Shown: positions 10,025 through 21,704 of the stretch, one piece after another
Layout of the letters: every line of letters starts with the position of its first letter
Numbering within the stretch: position 1 is the first letter of the stretch
Source: Gracilaria vermiculophylla
Taxonomy: Eukaryota > Rhodophyta > Florideophyceae > Gracilariales > Gracilariaceae
NCBI GenBank assembly: GCA_019155205.2
Contig: JAHNZQ020000277.1
Span: forward strand, 485,562 to 549,561
Length of the DNA: 64,000 nucleotides
Direction: 5' to 3'
Position numbers and translations under genes: made by a program
Notes under the pieces: generated by a model
What the model saw: only the letters and a program-made list of their open reading frames with translations
Told to the model about the DNA's origin: nothing
Database searches by the model: none

Positions 10025-11018
10025 CAGGTCCCGAACTTATATATGCCAAGTGTAATAGTCGGCGCTTCTATAAAGGCGCGGGATGCGCTTCATGTTTTAA
10101 TCCTTCTCGCCATCCCTCGCCGAGTATACTCAAGGCGGATGGGTAACGAGTGGCTTATAAATTCTTCGCCAGTCCTGTACTGGTGGAGGGATCCTTCTTC
10201 TTCAAATTTGGCTTCAGGAAAATAAAATAGTCGTTAGCAGACTTTGCACGTCCTCTACGTGTGAGGGGGGTCCTTTTCTGTTGCTCAAAACGCACACTAC
10301 AGGCCACTATAGTGCGCGGTGGTTAGATGCGTTCGGATACTACATACTAGGCGGCAGGACCAACCCTTACTTCAGTATCGTTCCCCCATGGCCAATCGCA
10401 CCTTGAGCCTGGAGCAGTGCCCTTCCTCAAGGGCCCATGTAGAAATGCTGGTAGAACTTCACCACCGACAAACCACAACACACTACGCAGTCTTCTCGTA
10501 GGTGAGGCTAAACGTTCTTCTCCATTGTCGGTAGCTCAAGCAGTGGAGGCTTCTCTGTTGATCAAAATTGGTGCAAACGTAGCCAGGCAAATACCTTTGG
10601 GCAAAAGAGCCTTGTTCGCTTTGACCCTCGAGAGAGTCCATAGACCTCCGAGCCTTCCAGTACGTAGATCAAGCGGATGATGTAGCGCGGTGCAATGTGC
10701 GGGCAAGCTGATCCAAGATGTTTGCGCTACTTTGCCTCGTGCTCGAGAGTGTTGAGCGTTGTAGTGTTGCGTCAAAGTTGCTTGCATGTTGTTGGGTCGT
10801 CGCGCGTGGTAAACGTGGGCAACGTTGAAACGTGCGAGACAGTAGTTGGCACGCGGCGCGACCCCTGGTCCAGTGTGCGCGTTGATGCTGTGCGCGAGGT
10901 TGCGCGAAGCGCGGGATAAAGATAGAGGTTCAAGGATCGTCAAGGTCACGTGGGGGGGAAGGAGAGAGGAAAGGGATGAGTTCGTGCGGTCGGAGGGATT
11001 GGGGAAGCGATGCTACCA
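10025..11018 (-). other. copia-1 5' leader and decayed gag start
   Basis: About 1 kb between the 5' LTR and recognisable gag. Just inside the LTR the minus strand reads TGGTAGCATCGC, similar in its first bases to initiator-Met tRNA primer-binding sites, but the match is short. A 137-codon minus-strand frame at 10536-10949 shows no motif I recognise. Confidence 0.4.
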
Positions 11019-11152
11019 TGAAAGAATAGTCGGCTGGACTCTGGAGAGTCGGGCGGGACGGAATCGCCGGCCGTTTGTTTATTTTGCACTGTCGGGTGGA
11101 ACGTGTGGACATTGTTGCCTGTTCCAGTGAGCGGCCAGAATTAGGTCATTCA
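11019..11152 (-). repeat. copia-1 5' LTR (LTR-B family, 134 bp)
   Basis: Plus-strand TGAAAGAATAG...GGTCATTCA, i.e. TG...CA ends. Matches the 3' LTR at 4191-4324 with scattered differences, which means the insertion is not recent. Confidence 0.88.
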
Positions 11153-11671
11153 AGCAGAACGTCGGTTAGGAGTTTTTGTTGGCTCCAAATGTGCATGTTC
11201 GTAAAGGCGGCCTCCGGTATTCGCTGTCGCGAGCCAGGGGAGTTCTTAAAGGGGATGAGCAAATATCAAGCCGCGGGGGAGGTTGACTTGGCGGACATTG
11301 CTCCTACAGGCGCTGCCACATGTTGACCTGGAAATCGGCGGCTTAGAAACCTTAGGGTGACCAACGATAGTCTCCAACCAAAAACGTAGATGTAGATTCA
11401 AGGGTGCTTGGTTTACTTCCCCAGAAATGGAGCTTGACCGGCAGAATAAGTATCAAGCCAAGAGCCCGCCTCGGCAGATCTCACTACTGCAGTATCTACT
11501 GGCATAAATTAACTAAAATAAATGTAAATTCTACAGTCCAGTAAGGATACTGCAGCGCACGCGGGCCGAATTATGCACCACGTGGCTCCGTTTATAAAAT
11601 ACCAGCCCTCCTTAAAAATATCACGGCATAAAGCTGCACCACCAGACTACCTCAGGACCCACTGGACTGAA
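11153..11671 (+). repeat. LTR-A copy 1, remaining 519 bases
   Basis: Continues the LTR-A sequence exactly where 4190 stopped (AACGTCGGTTAGGAGTTTTTG...). Ends in a decayed form of TGTACTACA at 11663-11671 and is followed by the TCATC duplication. Confidence 0.85.
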
Positions 11672-12060
11672 TCATCAGGGAAAACCCTTCAACAAAAACA
11701 ACAATGACATTCCTGCCGTTCCCCACTCGTGCTGGAATTGCAACTGTCCAAATTGCCGTCCTTATACATGTCCACACCCCCGTAATGAGCACACCATCCA
11801 ACGCAACAGAAGACACGCCAAAGAATGGCTGCATAAGAACAGGACTCGAGCAATAAATCTAGAAAAAGACCTCCGATAAGTCGATCATCATACAGAAACA
11901 AGCTGAAAAGCTTATATGCGAGCCTGATGAGTCCAAACCCTCAGGAATGGAACAGGGAACCTTGAGGAACCCTTTACAGACGTTGAAAATATTCTCCGGT
12001 GTATTTTCCTCACTAGTACCGACATCTCAATCCCTACTCACACCCGCAACAAATTCCAGC
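11672..12060 (+). pseudogene. gag-E copy 1, 3' part (Cys-rich region)
   Basis: Reads NNNDIPAVPHSCWNCNCPN, CRPYTCPHPRNE, then RRHAKEWLHKNRTRAINLEK, aligning with DMPAILHSYWNGQIYNSR, TDPRNE and ASDWLRKNRTRGINF of copy 2 at 12858-13301. The Cys cluster CWNCNCPNC...YTCPH is a candidate metal-binding module better preserved here than in copy 2. Joining 4157 to 11677 (removing LTR-A and one TCATC) continues the alignment, so both pieces were one gene. Confidence 0.6.
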
Positions 12061-12769
12061 TCCGATAACAGCCACCCCTCTTCTGATGTGGGTTTTTAAA
12101 TGGCAATCGTACTGGCCGCCGAAGCTTTAAGCGAGAGGCGACGCGGGCACTGAAATAGATCAAATGCTTTAGTAGTCTCGATGACTGTGCGATAGAGTTC
12201 CTTCCCGTCACAGAGCAAATTTTAGCGTTCCCTGTCTCTAGTTTTGTAGGATTTCTTTTGCGTGGCCCAATGCGTTATAGATAATGTTTCTATCGAACAA
12301 TAAATCCCGCAATGTTGACGCTTCTTCAAGTATTGAAGTTGCCTTTTCAGTGAGAGAGGCACGAGGTCTCACTTGATTCAAGAAGAGACTCAGTGGGATA
12401 CTGGAGACGTCTCACTCGTCTCAGTGAAAGACTCACAACACTCGGCATTTTTTTGAACGTCAATATTGCGGACAGAGACTTCCAAACTTTAAACGCCTTA
12501 TCCATTGTTTGACGGTAACCTGCACTTTTCAGGTGTCTAACAGTTCTTCTAGTTGGCGGAAGCGACCATCTTTTGTCGTACTAGGAGCAGGATTATTGGT
12601 ACCCGTGAAAACAAAACGGATTGTTTTCTTGTTGCAGGGAATAAGTTGTGAACGAGGGCACCTTTCGAGAGGTTTCCTGTGCCTGATGAAGGGAAGCGAA
12701 TAGTTAGGGCGTTATCCATTTAGAAACTCTCGTCAGAAAAAATGTCAGAATCGTCTTGCCCTTGCGTTG
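12061..12769. other. no gene recognised
   Basis: Spacer between the two convergent gag-E copies. Stops in all frames; GAGACGTCTCACTCGTCTCA around 12400 is a local inverted-repeat-like stretch. Nothing else identified. Confidence 0.4.
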
Positions 12770-13760
12770 CTAGAGGGCTGCGGTTCTGCAAGTTTTTGAC
12801 AAGAACAGGTATACGTTGGAGAGGATATCGTTTGCATCATACGTCCCGTCATGTTTTTCAGCGAGAATGTTTAACTTCGGGGTCAGGACGTTTACATTCG
12901 GATAGGAGCGTCTGTGATAGCTTTTTGATGATGTCAGATTCATAAGAGTCATCGACGAAATTTATCCCTCGAGTTCTGTTTTTGCGCAGCCAATCACTGG
13001 CAAGCTGCCTGTTATTTTTGGTGGGTGCTTCATTGCGCGGGTCAGTACAGTAATGAAGGCGAGAGTTATATATCTGACCATTCCAATAGGAGTGTAGGAT
13101 TGCAGGCATGTCCGAGCGTCGTTGGTAGAAACTGGGTTTGTTCGTACGCATTGCACCAGCAGATTTGAATGACAATCGGCTCGTCAGGGGTCCATCGTAA
13201 CGTTTCGGTCTCGAGTATAAGACCTCTCGGTCCTCGTATTCTTCCTCAGCGAGGTTGAGGGCAGAGGGGCCGATACGTGGACGGTATTCGATGTCGCCCA
13301 TTTCAACCGAATAAATTGTATGTGAAACACGCTTCCTTTTTTAGGTTTACTTCCATTCGTTGAATCCAACCCTGAATCGTTCATAGCAGAGCTCTCGGTA
13401 GGCAAGGTGTCTGGAGTCTGCTAAAGATAGTGCATTTGGTGCCCATGGAATCCCATGACAAGTTTCTCTTAAAATATTATTCTTGCTCCGATCCGTGTGT
13501 TCCGCAGTGTGAGACCTGGGAGATAGGTGGTCAACATCTTTAATGAGGCTCTTTAACGCTTCTAGTGGAGAGATGCCATTCTTCATAAAATCACAAAAAT
13601 GTAAAGACTCCAGTTTCTTAGATATGTTTCCCCTGGTCGTGAATGACGAGTAGCGGTCGTTTAAAGCACTTGCCATTGCACTTCAAGACCGTATCTCTTC
13701 CTGAACATTGGTCTTGAAGAATTGTGAAACGTCTCCGTGTAAGGAGTAGATTATATCTGG
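12770..13760 (-). pseudogene. gag-E copy 2, 3' part
   Basis: Minus-strand homologue of gag-E copy 1. From 13760 downward: SLHGDVSQFFKTNVQEEIRS, a stop, ASALNDRYSSFTTRGN, KKLESLHFCDFMKNGISPLE, then a frame change to IGPSALNLAEEEYEDREVLY, MPAILHSYWNGQ, TDPRNE and WLRKNRTRGINF, ending about 12770 after another shift. Order and spacing match copy 1, in inverted orientation. The Cys residues of the copy 1 cluster are mostly replaced. The upstream part of the gene is at 15859-16143, displaced by a mariner and about 800 bp of other DNA. Confidence 0.55.
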
Positions 13761-14553
13761 GCCTTCTCGATTACTGTAGAGCAATCGGCCCTTGTGGGCG
13801 ATGCTCGCTGGTCTCTTTCATGACAATGGTCAGGCGTCTGGCAGACGCCCCCAGGTATTTTGAATCCACGTGTGGTTATCGGCCCATTTCTTGGGTTTGT
13901 CTACGAACGGTGTACTGAACTGCCCACATGTACCACATTTGGAGGCTTAGTCAATGCGCCGTGGCAACACGGTAACGGCAGCACACGTGGATGGTTAGCC
14001 CAGCAGTGCTGGCAGTTTTTGGATATTTTACTTAATTTAGTGTACTTTAAGGCCGTTCATTTAAGACGGCAAGTCCGTTGCACTGTACGGCAAGTAAATC
14101 TTCGCAAGGAGGATCTTGGCTCTGAACTCACCGCTTTGCAGATGGCTCCTGGTTCTCACAGGGTGCTTGCGCCGCAAACACGGACGGTCATCCTAACTTT
14201 TCCGCTCAGGACAATTCTACCATGGTTACGGACTTTTTCTGTGTTTCTTTTTGTTATTTTTCTCGTTTACTTGCCGTCATGCGGTCTATATTTTCCGCCC
14301 TGTTTAGCACATTTTTCTACCCATTTGTGGGATACTATCCACTCGACTCTCGAGTCTGCGCCGCGTATCTCGGCTCGGGTCGTTGTTCTTGTTTAGTTTT
14401 ACCGTTTGCACGGGTACTCCCGCACGTGGAATGGCTGTCATTCCGACCGGCACGGCGGGCTGATTTGCCCACTCGACCCTCGTCTGCTAGGCAGGTACGG
14501 GACGTTCCAACGGTACGCCCGGCCATGGGCGCGTTCCCATCGACGGGTTGTGC
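13761..14553. other. unidentified 800-bp insert between gag-E copy 2 parts and mariner-A
   Basis: Separates the two parts of gag-E copy 2. A 178-codon plus-strand frame at 13860-14396 ends in a very hydrophobic stretch, but no family is recognised and composition is mixed. It could be a further unrecognised mobile element or its remnant. Confidence 0.35.
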
Positions 14554-15847
14554 TAAAGTCTGATTCAAAAATATAGGAAACAAGGCATTTTGATGCAAAT
14601 CATCAATTTTAGTACTGTAGGCCTATGCAAACCAGTTTTTGAAAAATGTTAAGTTACAAAAATCGTTCAAAATGATAGGAAACTTTACTTCAAACGGTCA
14701 TTATCTCTTGTTCAATAATTGATTTTTGCACCTTTTTGCTGGATTACACTAATGCAACGCTTTGGCATTGAATCTATGTAAGAATCTATAGTTGAACTAT
14801 TGATAGTTTTCCAGCAATTTTCAATACAAGTTTTTAAATCAAAAACTGTATTAAACTCCCTGCCATGGCCATAAACCATCCATGCCAGTAAACCCCAGAC
14901 GTTTTCAATAGGGTTTAAATCCGGCGATCGCACTGGCCACTGCATGACATTCATGCCAAGCTCAGAGAACCAATCTTTCATGTAATTAGAAGTGTGTACC
15001 GCAGCGTTATCTTGCTGAAAAATAAAATCATTTCCATGCAAGCAATATGCAAATGGTAACAAGTAGTTGTATAGAACATTCTGATGACCTTCCGAATTCA
15101 TATTACCTTCAATAAAAGCAATATCAGTTATACCTTTCATAGAGATTCCAGCCCACACCATAACAGAAGCTCCACCTGAATGCCTGGATGTAAAAGTCTT
15201 CTTTTCTTTTCTCAGATCATGCCAATAATATTTATAGCAATCTGGTCCGTCTAAATTGAACTTCTTTTCATCTGAGAATATAACATCTTTCCATTCATTT
15301 TTCCAGCAAGCCATCTGAGCACACCATGCAACGCGATTTGCTTTATGGTGGTCCTGCAAAACGAATTTTTTCTTCATCTTTACGAATCGATACAAATTTG
15401 TTTGTTTGATTGCTCGCCACACTGTTGATTTTGAGACATGTTTAGGCAATTCTTCTGCAATTTTTGTGCACGACGCACTTCCTCGCGATGGTTTGCGCTT
15501 TATACGCCTCTCATCAGCTGGTTTCAGAAGTTTTGGGCGTCCAGGGGAACGTTTCAATCCATATTTTGTCGGATTTGATAGAAAAGATGCTACAACATGA
15601 CGCGAACGGCCGAAGTTTTTTAGCAATATTGAACACGTTGTGTCCTTCTGCTTTATATTTAAGGATTTGGTGCTGTTCTGAAAGCGAAAGAGGACTTCCT
15701 CTCGCCATAACTGAGGGATACTACGGAATGTCCTATATTTTTGAAACGCGTTTTGGATGGTATTAACGAAGGGGGGTGGCTAAAGTAGGCAAAAATCCAT
15801 ATTTTGGCGCGCTTTTTCAGCGTCCTATATTTTTGAAACGCACTGTA
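14554..15847 (-). mobile_element. Tc1/mariner transposon (mariner-A), nearly intact
   Basis: Bounded by TA dinucleotides at 14554-14555 and 15846-15847. Terminal inverted repeats share TTCAAAAATATAGGA (left about 14563-14577, right complement at about 15823-15837). A second copy of the right-end motif lies about 95 bp further in (15727-15744), giving a subterminal repeat as in the longer Tc1-like ends. One transposase gene on the minus strand. Confidence 0.85.
14712..15708 (-). pseudogene. Tc1-type transposase with one frameshift
   Basis: DD34E transposase. It starts with ATG at 15708 (MARGSPLSLSEQHQIL), a helix-turn-helix paired-like DNA-binding region, and frameshifts in a run of six A near 15615-15620 (the first frame goes on as AKKLRPFAS; shortening the run by one base gives the family sequence AKNFGRS). 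The second frame is open for about 300 codons to 14712 and carries GRPKLL, the catalytic Asp in VIFSDEKKFNLDGPD, the second Asp in FIFQQDNAAVHTS and the catalytic Glu in SPDLNPIENVWG, with 34 residues between the last two. All catalytic residues are present, so only this one indel appears to inactivate it. Confidence 0.88.
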
Positions 15848-15858
15848 CCTAGCTACCC

Positions 15859-16143
15859 TCATCGGGAGCAAGGTCCAAACACCTTGGGTTTCTGCTCGTT
15901 CATCGCTGTTTGCAACACAATTGCGCGGAGCTTTTGGTCCGTACCGAAGTCCACGAATGACGATATGTGGCCACCCCAGTCTTCCTCCAAGTTACTGCCG
16001 AATTTACTACGGGAAAAGCGATACTTTGAGCCGAAGAACGAACAGCGTTTGTTCTCATACTGATCATCCCCATCATGGTCATGTTGCACGACGATGGAAG
16101 GTGCAGGACCTTTATAAATCATTGTGTCTACTACTACAGACAC
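15859..16143 (-). pseudogene. gag-E copy 2, 5' part
   Basis: Minus-strand DQYENKRCSFFGSKYRFS, SNLEEDWGGHISSFVDFGT and LQTAMNEQ align with QYENKRCSFFLSKYRS, HILTFMDFCTEQ and LHSALNGD of copy 1. Lies just outside the right end of mariner-A and abuts the plus-strand gypsy remnant starting at about 16140. Confidence 0.6.
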
Positions 16144-16710
16144 CCGGATGATCTTCTCTCAGATAACGGAAACCATTTTCCTTCTCGCTTTCTTCGGGAT
16201 GTATGCAGGATATTGGGAAACTGGGTGTTACGAACGTGTATGCCATGACATATAATCTGCATTGTAACGGCCACGGGGAGCGGTACACCCGTATTACAAA
16301 AGGCGCTCTCCGGCCTAAATCGTTGGTCATTAAAAGGATTATGGTCCGTGTTCAGAAACGCTCTATCATGCGTACAATACGCAGGTGTACTCGATAACGA
16401 AATATGCCCCATTTGAGCTGGTATTTTCACGCCGCTCACGGACTCTACCAGTCGAGGTTACATTTAAAGAGAAAAAACTCGAAGACATGCTGACCCCGGC
16501 TCAGTTCCTCCAAAACTCGGAAGACGAGCTGCGCGCACGCGCTGTGCAAGCCACAAAGCAAATGGGAATTGCCCAAGCACGGTTTTAACGCAATTGTTAT
16601 GTAACAAATAGACCGTCTCTTCCGGATATGCAGTTCGGAGGACATTTCTTTGTGAGATTAAAGAGAACTGACGGAAAACGCCCGAAGAAAAAAGAGAAAG
16701 ACGACGCCAA
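16140..16710 (+). pseudogene. gypsy integrase remnant (gypsy-4)
   Basis: Plus-strand reading HPDDLLSDNGNHFPSRFLRD (catalytic Asp in SDNG), then after a frame change VTNVYAMTYNLHCNGHGERY (catalytic Glu in GER) and TRITKGALR, then YSITKYAPFELVFSRRSRTL. This is the second half of a Ty3/gypsy integrase core and the linker after it. Frameshifts at about 16210 and 16385 and a stop after QMGIAQARF. No protease or RT precedes it. Confidence 0.78.
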
Positions 16711-17399
16711 CCTAAGCTAGACCTAGTCGTGACTGAATCACATGAGGTTGTCTAATTCGACCTAGGCACGGTTGTAATTAGGAGACGAAAACAAGTGAAG
16801 CGCATATCACATGAGGATGTGGTGAGTGCATCTAGTGCAAAGGCTGACGCGCAGCCAGTGGAGGCCCCTCGCCCAAATTTACAGACCCTCACGCCGATAC
16901 ATTTACGAGCAGGGCTGGAACCCACTGATGTGTTACCACAGTAATAACTTATTTCCAAAGAAACACCACACTTTGATACTGCCAAAATCACTGTTTTACA
17001 CAGCGCAACAGTGCGTTTCAACCGGAGAATGCGTCCGTAGACGATATTATTGACTCGGAACCCCCCTGGAGACAGTGAAGACGTCTCGAGCCGTAGCGGA
17101 ACCGCCACTCACCACTGCGATTGAGTCCTTTGAGCAACGAAGTGAGTCCAGAGACGACAATGGTGAAGCCGAAGGCGACAACGCAATCGGTCAAGCACTA
17201 GATTCGCGTGACGAAAAAAAAAGATGCCACTGCAGATGCGAAGACCGTAAAGTCTCTTGAATACAGTAAGAGAAAAGGAAGAAATGAGGTTGAAGTAACC
17301 TGTCCTTAACGAAAGCTTGTTTCGGCCGACCCACGAATACAGGAATATGGAAAGGAAGAAATACAGCCAGCCACGCCAGCTATTGTAAATCAGGAGTTA

Positions 17400-17798
17400 A
17401 TGCGACCTTTGCAGGCTATCCTCAAGCGTACAATGACGAAGAAAGTTACATCTTCGCGCGATGAGTCGGCTATATCGAATGTTAGGTTGAAAAAACCGGC
17501 CAAACTGGAAGCAAGTGAAGAACCCAGGCGCCTGGCTGTCAGAAACCCCTTGGTGGGTAATTTGGAACAGTGTACAGTCAATGCGAATGTGAGGGCACGA
17601 AATGAAATCGAATTTCAGCGAATTCCGGCTGAGGAACTCAAAAGCGAGAGGGAGTACGTTTTCGAACACATCGTTTTCCATGGACGGCATGAGGATAACA
17701 ATTTACGGTTTATAGAGGTCAACGGGGTAAACGTAATTTTGAGGGGATGCAAACGCAGTTCTCGAGCTCCGGCTCGTACTTACTTGCAGGTGCCTTGA
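17400..17798 (+). pseudogene. probable C-terminal end of gypsy-4 polyprotein, possibly chromodomain-like
   Basis: A 132-codon frame downstream of the gypsy-4 integrase. The stretch EREYVFEHIVFHGRHEDNN followed by RFIEVNG resembles the first strands of a chromodomain (aromatic, V-x-x-I-V/L-x-H-R), which in chromoviruses follows integrase and targets heterochromatin. The match is short and the end of the domain is not visible, so this is tentative. The 700 bp between it and the integrase piece are charged, broken coding sequence. Confidence 0.4.
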
Positions 17799-18799
17799 GC
17801 ATAACATATATAGCAGTCCAGTCGTGCAATCGTAGTCCGAGGAGAAATTCGACACTTAGTACTATCAATCATTATCTGACATGACATAAATGTGCTGGCC
17901 ACAATTCAATAATGCTCACTATAGCCAGACACAAAAATACATGACAGTTACGGGCACTCAAAAGAGCATGAAAATGCACAAAATACAAGTCCTACGTGTC
18001 ACTATAATCCGCTCCCAAGCGCCAGCGTCCTCTAAGTCCCTTCAGTACACGTATAGCAATCCAGCAATCCAGTTTGGTAAGAATGCGTAGAGCCAGCAAT
18101 GTATTCAGCCAGCATTGTCGTTAGCCAACAAGGTACGAATGGTTTTTCATGACAGCAAAGGCACTTGCACTAACAACTGTTTAAGGTAAGATGGTACGAA
18201 AACGCACCCAGTAGCGATACTTCAGAGAAACTGGCAATTTACCTTGATCTCATGAACTGTTGTATCACAAACGGGCTACCATAGCCATCCCTGACAACAT
18301 TGATAACGGTCTTGTCGGGTAGACGGATGCAGATCTCGTTGATAAATCAAAAGCTTAGCAGAAGCAGAAAAAGTTAAGAGTCACGTGAGAAACAACCAAC
18401 AGGATAGAAAAGGATCATGAACATGAAGCAAAATCATAAAAACTCAAAAACGTACATTCACTATAAGCTATCTTTTCATTAAAGATCTTTGCTTGTTTTC
18501 ACTGTGAACGAAAATGTCACGCATTTTTGTTGGGTGTATCGTCGACGCGAGGGCACAGGAGGTTAACTATTTGTTAGCGGCTATTCGGGATCTCTCCCGG
18601 CGGATCACCTTCATCTAAGAAGAGGTGCCTTAAACAACGGAACTCAGCCCTGCACTGTTGTGTTGGAATGGAAGCAGGCGTTGAAGCGAACCCTGTGCTG
18701 CAGGAAAAGTGAGCTCCGCGTGAATTCCGTCGCTTGGAGCGTCCCCCTCCTCTTCAGGGTTCTCTCGTCGCCACGTCGTTAACTAACTACTGCTATTAG
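17799..18799. other. no gene recognised
   Basis: Mixed-composition DNA with stops in all frames; no repeat of the families named here was found in it. Confidence 0.4.
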
Positions 18800-20330
18800 T
18801 CGATGAGAGCGTCAGCGCTCAACGGCATTGGCTCGAGTCGAAAACCAGTAGACTATGTTCTCGGCATTGCTCGCGTGTTTTTGCGCAGGTGCTTGGCATG
18901 TCTGCCATATACGTGCCGGTTCGTCCAGGGATCATACCAAATGAGATCACCGCCAGGGCTGCTTCTTCTTGTAGGACGATCCGGGCAAAGATTGCCTCTT
19001 GAACCCTGTTCTACGGGGACAATATTTCAGTTCGCTTGGTTTGTAATGTCGAGAAGCCATCGAAATCACTCTCAGATGGCTCGGGAGCCTAGGATGAAGA
19101 AGAGATCGAATTCTTGTGCGTACCGGTGGGCCATCGGGGTCAAGTACCACAAGCAGTAGGTGTTACTCAGGTCCCATGTGACGTGAACTGCCATTTTGGC
19201 TCTGAATTCAGTGTAGACAGCTGCCCAATACCCCAAGAACGGATCATTTCTTAATGGAAAGCCAACGTAGGTCAACGCTAGAGGCAGCTCCACAACACAA
19301 CTACGAGTACATTCGATTTCATGTAAAGGTCTTGGAATAGGGATATAGCACCCAATGCGCGAGTGATACACAACGCGGTGAATCTCAAGCATTTGGTAGG
19401 GCATGATTTACCCACGCCTTGACTTAGTCTGTCTTTCCCACGATGGGTACTCCCAGCAATGGATTTCACGATTACGCCGGCTCCTGAACTCCGCTCTAAG
19501 TTGAAGATTGTCAAAGCAGAGAGCTGCATTTGACACACCATCACGGATACCATGCTACTGACGGACGTCTAGGTTCGAAAAGCTTCTTGACATACGAGCA
19601 GGCTTCAAGGTTGGTCCAGGCGACCCAGTTGTCTAAATTCCCATCTTCACTAAGAGGAATTGTCCCAATCACGCGGTGCATTTGGGAGTACATCAATCGT
19701 ACAAATTGCCTGCGGGCGTCCGCCTTGCATTCAATTTAGTAACGACTGATCGCACCATCCGTAAGAGCACAGTAGCTTAGTCCGTTCGTCGTGTGCAGCG
19801 CAAACCGTGGTAGACCGTCAGGGTGTCGACCAATGACAACCGATATTCTAAAAAGACTCTCATTACGGACAACAGCTGGGAAGAAACTTGGTGCGCGTAA
19901 GTATAATGCTAGATGCTGCAACGGATTCCATCCCACCAGTTCAGCATAAGACGGAAAGGTATTGATACGAAAACCAGCTGCCAATTGGTTTGATGTGGCA
20001 GGGAATAGATACAATGGGATCACCTGATTCGATTCTAGTTGCGGCAAGGGTGTAGTCTGAGAAGCAAGGGTCGGCGCGTTTAGCGAATCAGTCGGCTACT
20101 CAGGAGCGTGGATATCGTTATAAGACACATATGAAATCACGTACGGAGGAAAACTCATCGGCGTATGAGCAGGATTGGTTGGAACCTTGAGAGCAAGAGT
20201 TGTTTTCGCTTGTGAGCGTGAAAGGAGAAGGAACGAAGAATCCAGAGTGCTGCTGACCCGTACCTCTACGTTGCTTGTGTGGCGGGTGCTCCACGCTTAA
20301 CAGGGGGGAAGTGTAGCATTCGGGATGCAT
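18800..20330 (-). pseudogene. unidentified decayed coding region
   Basis: Higher GC than the DNA on its right and several minus-strand stretches that look like former coding sequence, e.g. AELVGWNPLQHLALYLRAPS, ISVVIGRHPDGLPRFALHTT and GTIPLSEDGNLDNWVAWTN, in the same frame around a stop at 19736. Other pieces (20118-20330, 19278-19553, 18947-19150) are in different frames. I recognise no domain. It could be an old retroelement gag or a host pseudogene. Confidence 0.3.
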
Positions 20331-21672
20331 TCGTATCGGATCATCGCATAATGAGTTAAGTCGAGGACGATGCTTATACCTTTCTGATACAGTACCTGGC
20401 TGTCCAGGGAGGACTATAAAAGGAACCTCTTTATGAAGGAATGTGGACTACAGATGGTAATTTTGCACTGCACTTCTATGCATTGTACTGTAGTGGGCCT
20501 CGACCAATTTTTTTTTCTTTTATTTTAACAGTGCAGGTAGTGCCGAGCCACACATTAAGGTCATGGTAAACGTCGACCAGCCCAGGTGAGGGAGGCGAAG
20601 GCCAACCAAAAACCAGCACCCTCAGCTCTGTACCGTTTGCTCAGAATATGAGAAACCCTATGCTGTTTACCACATAGGAGCACCTATAATATCAGTATTT
20701 CATTGCGTACGACGCGCATTTTTCTATCGCAGACTACAACTGTTCCTGCAAAGAAATGCAAAGTTAGGAACTACAAGCATATTTTTGAAAAACTCATTTC
20801 AATACAATTGATGAAAATTTAGAGCGTCAAGAGTGAAAAATATTCCGTGAATAAAAGTAGCATCTTCCTATTAATTTATGGAGTACTATTCATTGGATCG
20901 GCATCTCATTTTCTTCCACTTCTGATGTTTTTAAACTATAAAATATTCTTTAGTTCTTTTTCATTAGACTAATTATTTCTTTTATGGGCGTCTGAGTACT
21001 GGCTTTTAATACTTTGGATTCAGATTCGTCTCAGTTGTTATTTACCTTCAAGTTTTATTTACTTCCATTGCGGTTAACAACTCTTTCGTCATTCGTTTTC
21101 ACTTTAATTGAGCGTCCTACAGATCTTTTTGATGCATGAATTGTTGGAGGTTTAAACAACAAAGCATCTGTCGGTCATAAACGATTAGAATTTTGTTAAA
21201 TTGTCCTAGTAGAGTTAAAATCTCATTTTCATTGAAAATTTCGATGCTTTTCTGGTTTGCATGATGGAGAACAGCAACCCACTTTTAACAAAAAAAATAT
21301 TATATATCTCTCTTTCTCAAATGAATCTGCATAGATGATGTGTCCAAAGTAACTTACTGTAATTAAATATTTTGCATTGTTTTGATACATTTGGGTATCG
21401 GGCTGCTTATGTAGAGTCTGGATGGCACAAGGCATTTGTTCAGCGCAAAAGTTGGCATTTCCTATGTTTTCCTATTTATCATCTGCTTCAATGGTGCCAA
21501 AATCTTGATCTATTTATGTCTTTGCTCAACTTCTTTTGCATGGGCACTGACGGGCTTCGCATCGGTACTGGCTGGTATCATGGGGATGGAAAAGAGATGT
21601 TTAGGCCCGCTTCGAACTCTTTCAATTCATTTCGTCGTGGCTTGCATCCTTTTTAAATACATCTAACGATAG

Positions 21673-21704
<32 letters not shown>

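Larger units (their letters stand above)
4191..11152 (-). mobile_element. copia-1: full-length Ty1/copia retrotransposon with degenerate coding region, carrying a pogo-like insertion
   Basis: Minus-strand element bounded by two 134-base LTRs (4191-4324 and 11019-11152). Order on the minus strand: 5' LTR, leader, gag with CCHC knuckle, aspartic protease, integrase, RT, RNase H, 3' LTR. Integrase before RT is the diagnostic Ty1/copia order. The coding region is broken by several stops and frameshifts, and integrase is split by the DNA transposon at 6846-8375. It sits inside LTR-A copy 1, whose two halves flank it. A clean 5-base duplication is not visible; AGC remains at both junctions. Confidence 0.9.
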
